A stretch of 64,000 nt of DNA from Pseudomonas gingeri (GTDB taxonomy: Bacteria; Pseudomonadota; Gammaproteobacteria; Pseudomonadales; Pseudomonadaceae): assembly GCF_013385425.1 (NCBI RefSeq), contig NZ_JACAQA010000024.1, positions 1-64,000 on the forward strand, read 5' to 3'. The notes below the pieces were generated by a model that ran no database searches, was not told where the DNA came from, and saw nothing but the letters and a program-made list of their open reading frames with translations. A program made the translations under genes and the position numbers. This document shows positions 63,468 to 64,000 of this stretch, one piece after another. Each line of letters starts with the position of its first letter. Position 1 is the first letter of the stretch.

Positions 63468-63854
63468 ATGACCCCGATCTCCACATCCAATGCACAAACC
63501 CCACCCCAACCCAGCGCCCAAGTGCTGCTGCGCAGCACCAGCTCCTGGGATGGCACGCCCTACGAACGCTATCCCGAAGGACCACCGGAACTGACCTTGT
63601 TGCAGGTCAATATTCCGGCCGATACCGAGTTGGGCTGGCACCTCCACCCGATTCCCAGCGCCGCCTACATCCTCTCGGGCGAAGTGTGGGTCGAGACCCG
63701 GGAAGGGGGCCACAACACCCACCTGAAACAGGGCGACACAATAGCCGCCCTGGTCAACATCCAGCACCGCGCCAAGACCGGCGCGGTTCCGGTGGACCTG
63801 TTGGTGTTCTACGCCGGCACCGAGGGCGTGCCGCTCTCGGTATCGGACCTCTGA
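63468..63854 (+). CDS. Small cupin-domain protein
   Basis: A 128-residue single cupin: residues about 40-110 have the two motifs, GWHLHPIPSAAYILSGEVWVE (metal His pair and the Gly-Glu-like GE) and QGDTIAALVNIQHRAKT. The N-terminus is short and Thr/Ser/Gln-rich and shows no signal peptide. Cupins of this kind may bind a metal and act as small enzymes or sensors; substrate unknown. Isolated gene after glnA. A REPIN follows. Confidence 0.8.
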   Translation: MTPISTSNAQTPPQPSAQVLLRSTSSWDGTPYERYPEGPPELTLLQVNIPADTELGWHLHPIPSAAYILSGEVWVETREGGHNTHLKQGDTIAALVNIQHRAKTGAVPVDLLVFYAGTEGVPLSVSDL

Positions 63855-63904
63855 CATAGCTCCTACAGATTTTTGCCGAACACAAAATGTGCATTAAACA
63901 CTGA

Positions 63905-63998
63905 ACTGTAGGAGCAAGGCTTGTCGGGACGCCGCACCGCCGCGAAGGGGGCCTCAAGATCGCTAAAAGCTTCGCGGGCAAGCCCTGCTCCTACAGGT
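63905..63998. repeat. REPIN downstream of cupin gene
   Basis: CTGTAGGAGCAAGGCTTGTC and GGCAAGCCCTGCTCCTACAG are inverted arms; the interior includes GACGCCGCACCGCCGCGAAG and CGCTAAAAGCTTCGCGGG, resembling pieces of the elements at 2118 and 18400. It lies at the window end. Confidence 0.85.
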
Positions 63999-64000
63999 AT

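Overview
The window is a 64 kb piece of a Pseudomonas chromosome, most likely from the P. fluorescens group. This rests on high GC content, tight operons with ATGA-type 4-bp overlaps, the medium-chain polyhydroxyalkanoate (PHA) cluster phaC1-phaZ-phaC2-phaD with divergent phaFI, a Pseudomonas-style hut locus (hutF divergent from hutC-hutD-hutU and downstream genes), and many REP/REPIN-type 'TGTGGGAGC...GCTCCCACA' intergenic repeats. I saw no rRNA or tRNA gene, CRISPR array, prophage or insertion sequence.

Layout. 1-2.6 kb: hslVU protease and a DUF971 gene. 2.8-9.9 kb: PHA storage (two synthases flanking a depolymerase, the regulator PhaD, the phasins PhaI and PhaF, and a small granule-region protein). 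10-16.1 kb: a compact run ubiE-ubiJ-ubiB, hisI-hisE, tatA-tatB-tatC, rsmE. 16.4-19.3 kb: an HBM-type chemoreceptor convergent with an orphan amino-acid-type binding protein. 19.5-23.9 kb: opgGH for periplasmic glucans. 24.2-25.6 kb: dtd and pip. 25.9-26.8 kb: an unrecognised gene whose C-terminal half looks like an M29/NicX metalloenzyme.

26.8-43.0 kb: the complete histidine-utilisation locus. HutC (repressor) and HutD are followed by HutU, an NCS1 permease, the HutXWV ABC transporter, a degenerate HutH-like protein lacking the MIO triad, HutH, HutT, HutI and HutG. HutF is divergent. Together they import histidine or urocanate and convert it through urocanate, imidazolonepropionate and formiminoglutamate (HutF then HutG) to glutamate. 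A HutC operator overlaps the expected start of a sigma-54-type promoter in front of hutU, and a second operator overlaps the hutF promoter.

43.0-55.6 kb: two small lipoproteins, a dCache chemoreceptor, a DUF924 gene with fbp, a DUF3999/DUF2339 membrane-protein pair of unknown role, and glgP. 55.9-64 kb: a YkgJ-type Cys-cluster protein, a HipBA-type toxin-antitoxin pair with its own AT-rich operator region, typA, thiI (with rhodanese domain), glnA behind a sigma-54-type promoter, and a small cupin. The most notable items are the MIO-less HutH paralogue, the M29-like orphan, the hut promoter architecture, the Lys-rich tail of OpgG, and the HipBA insertion.
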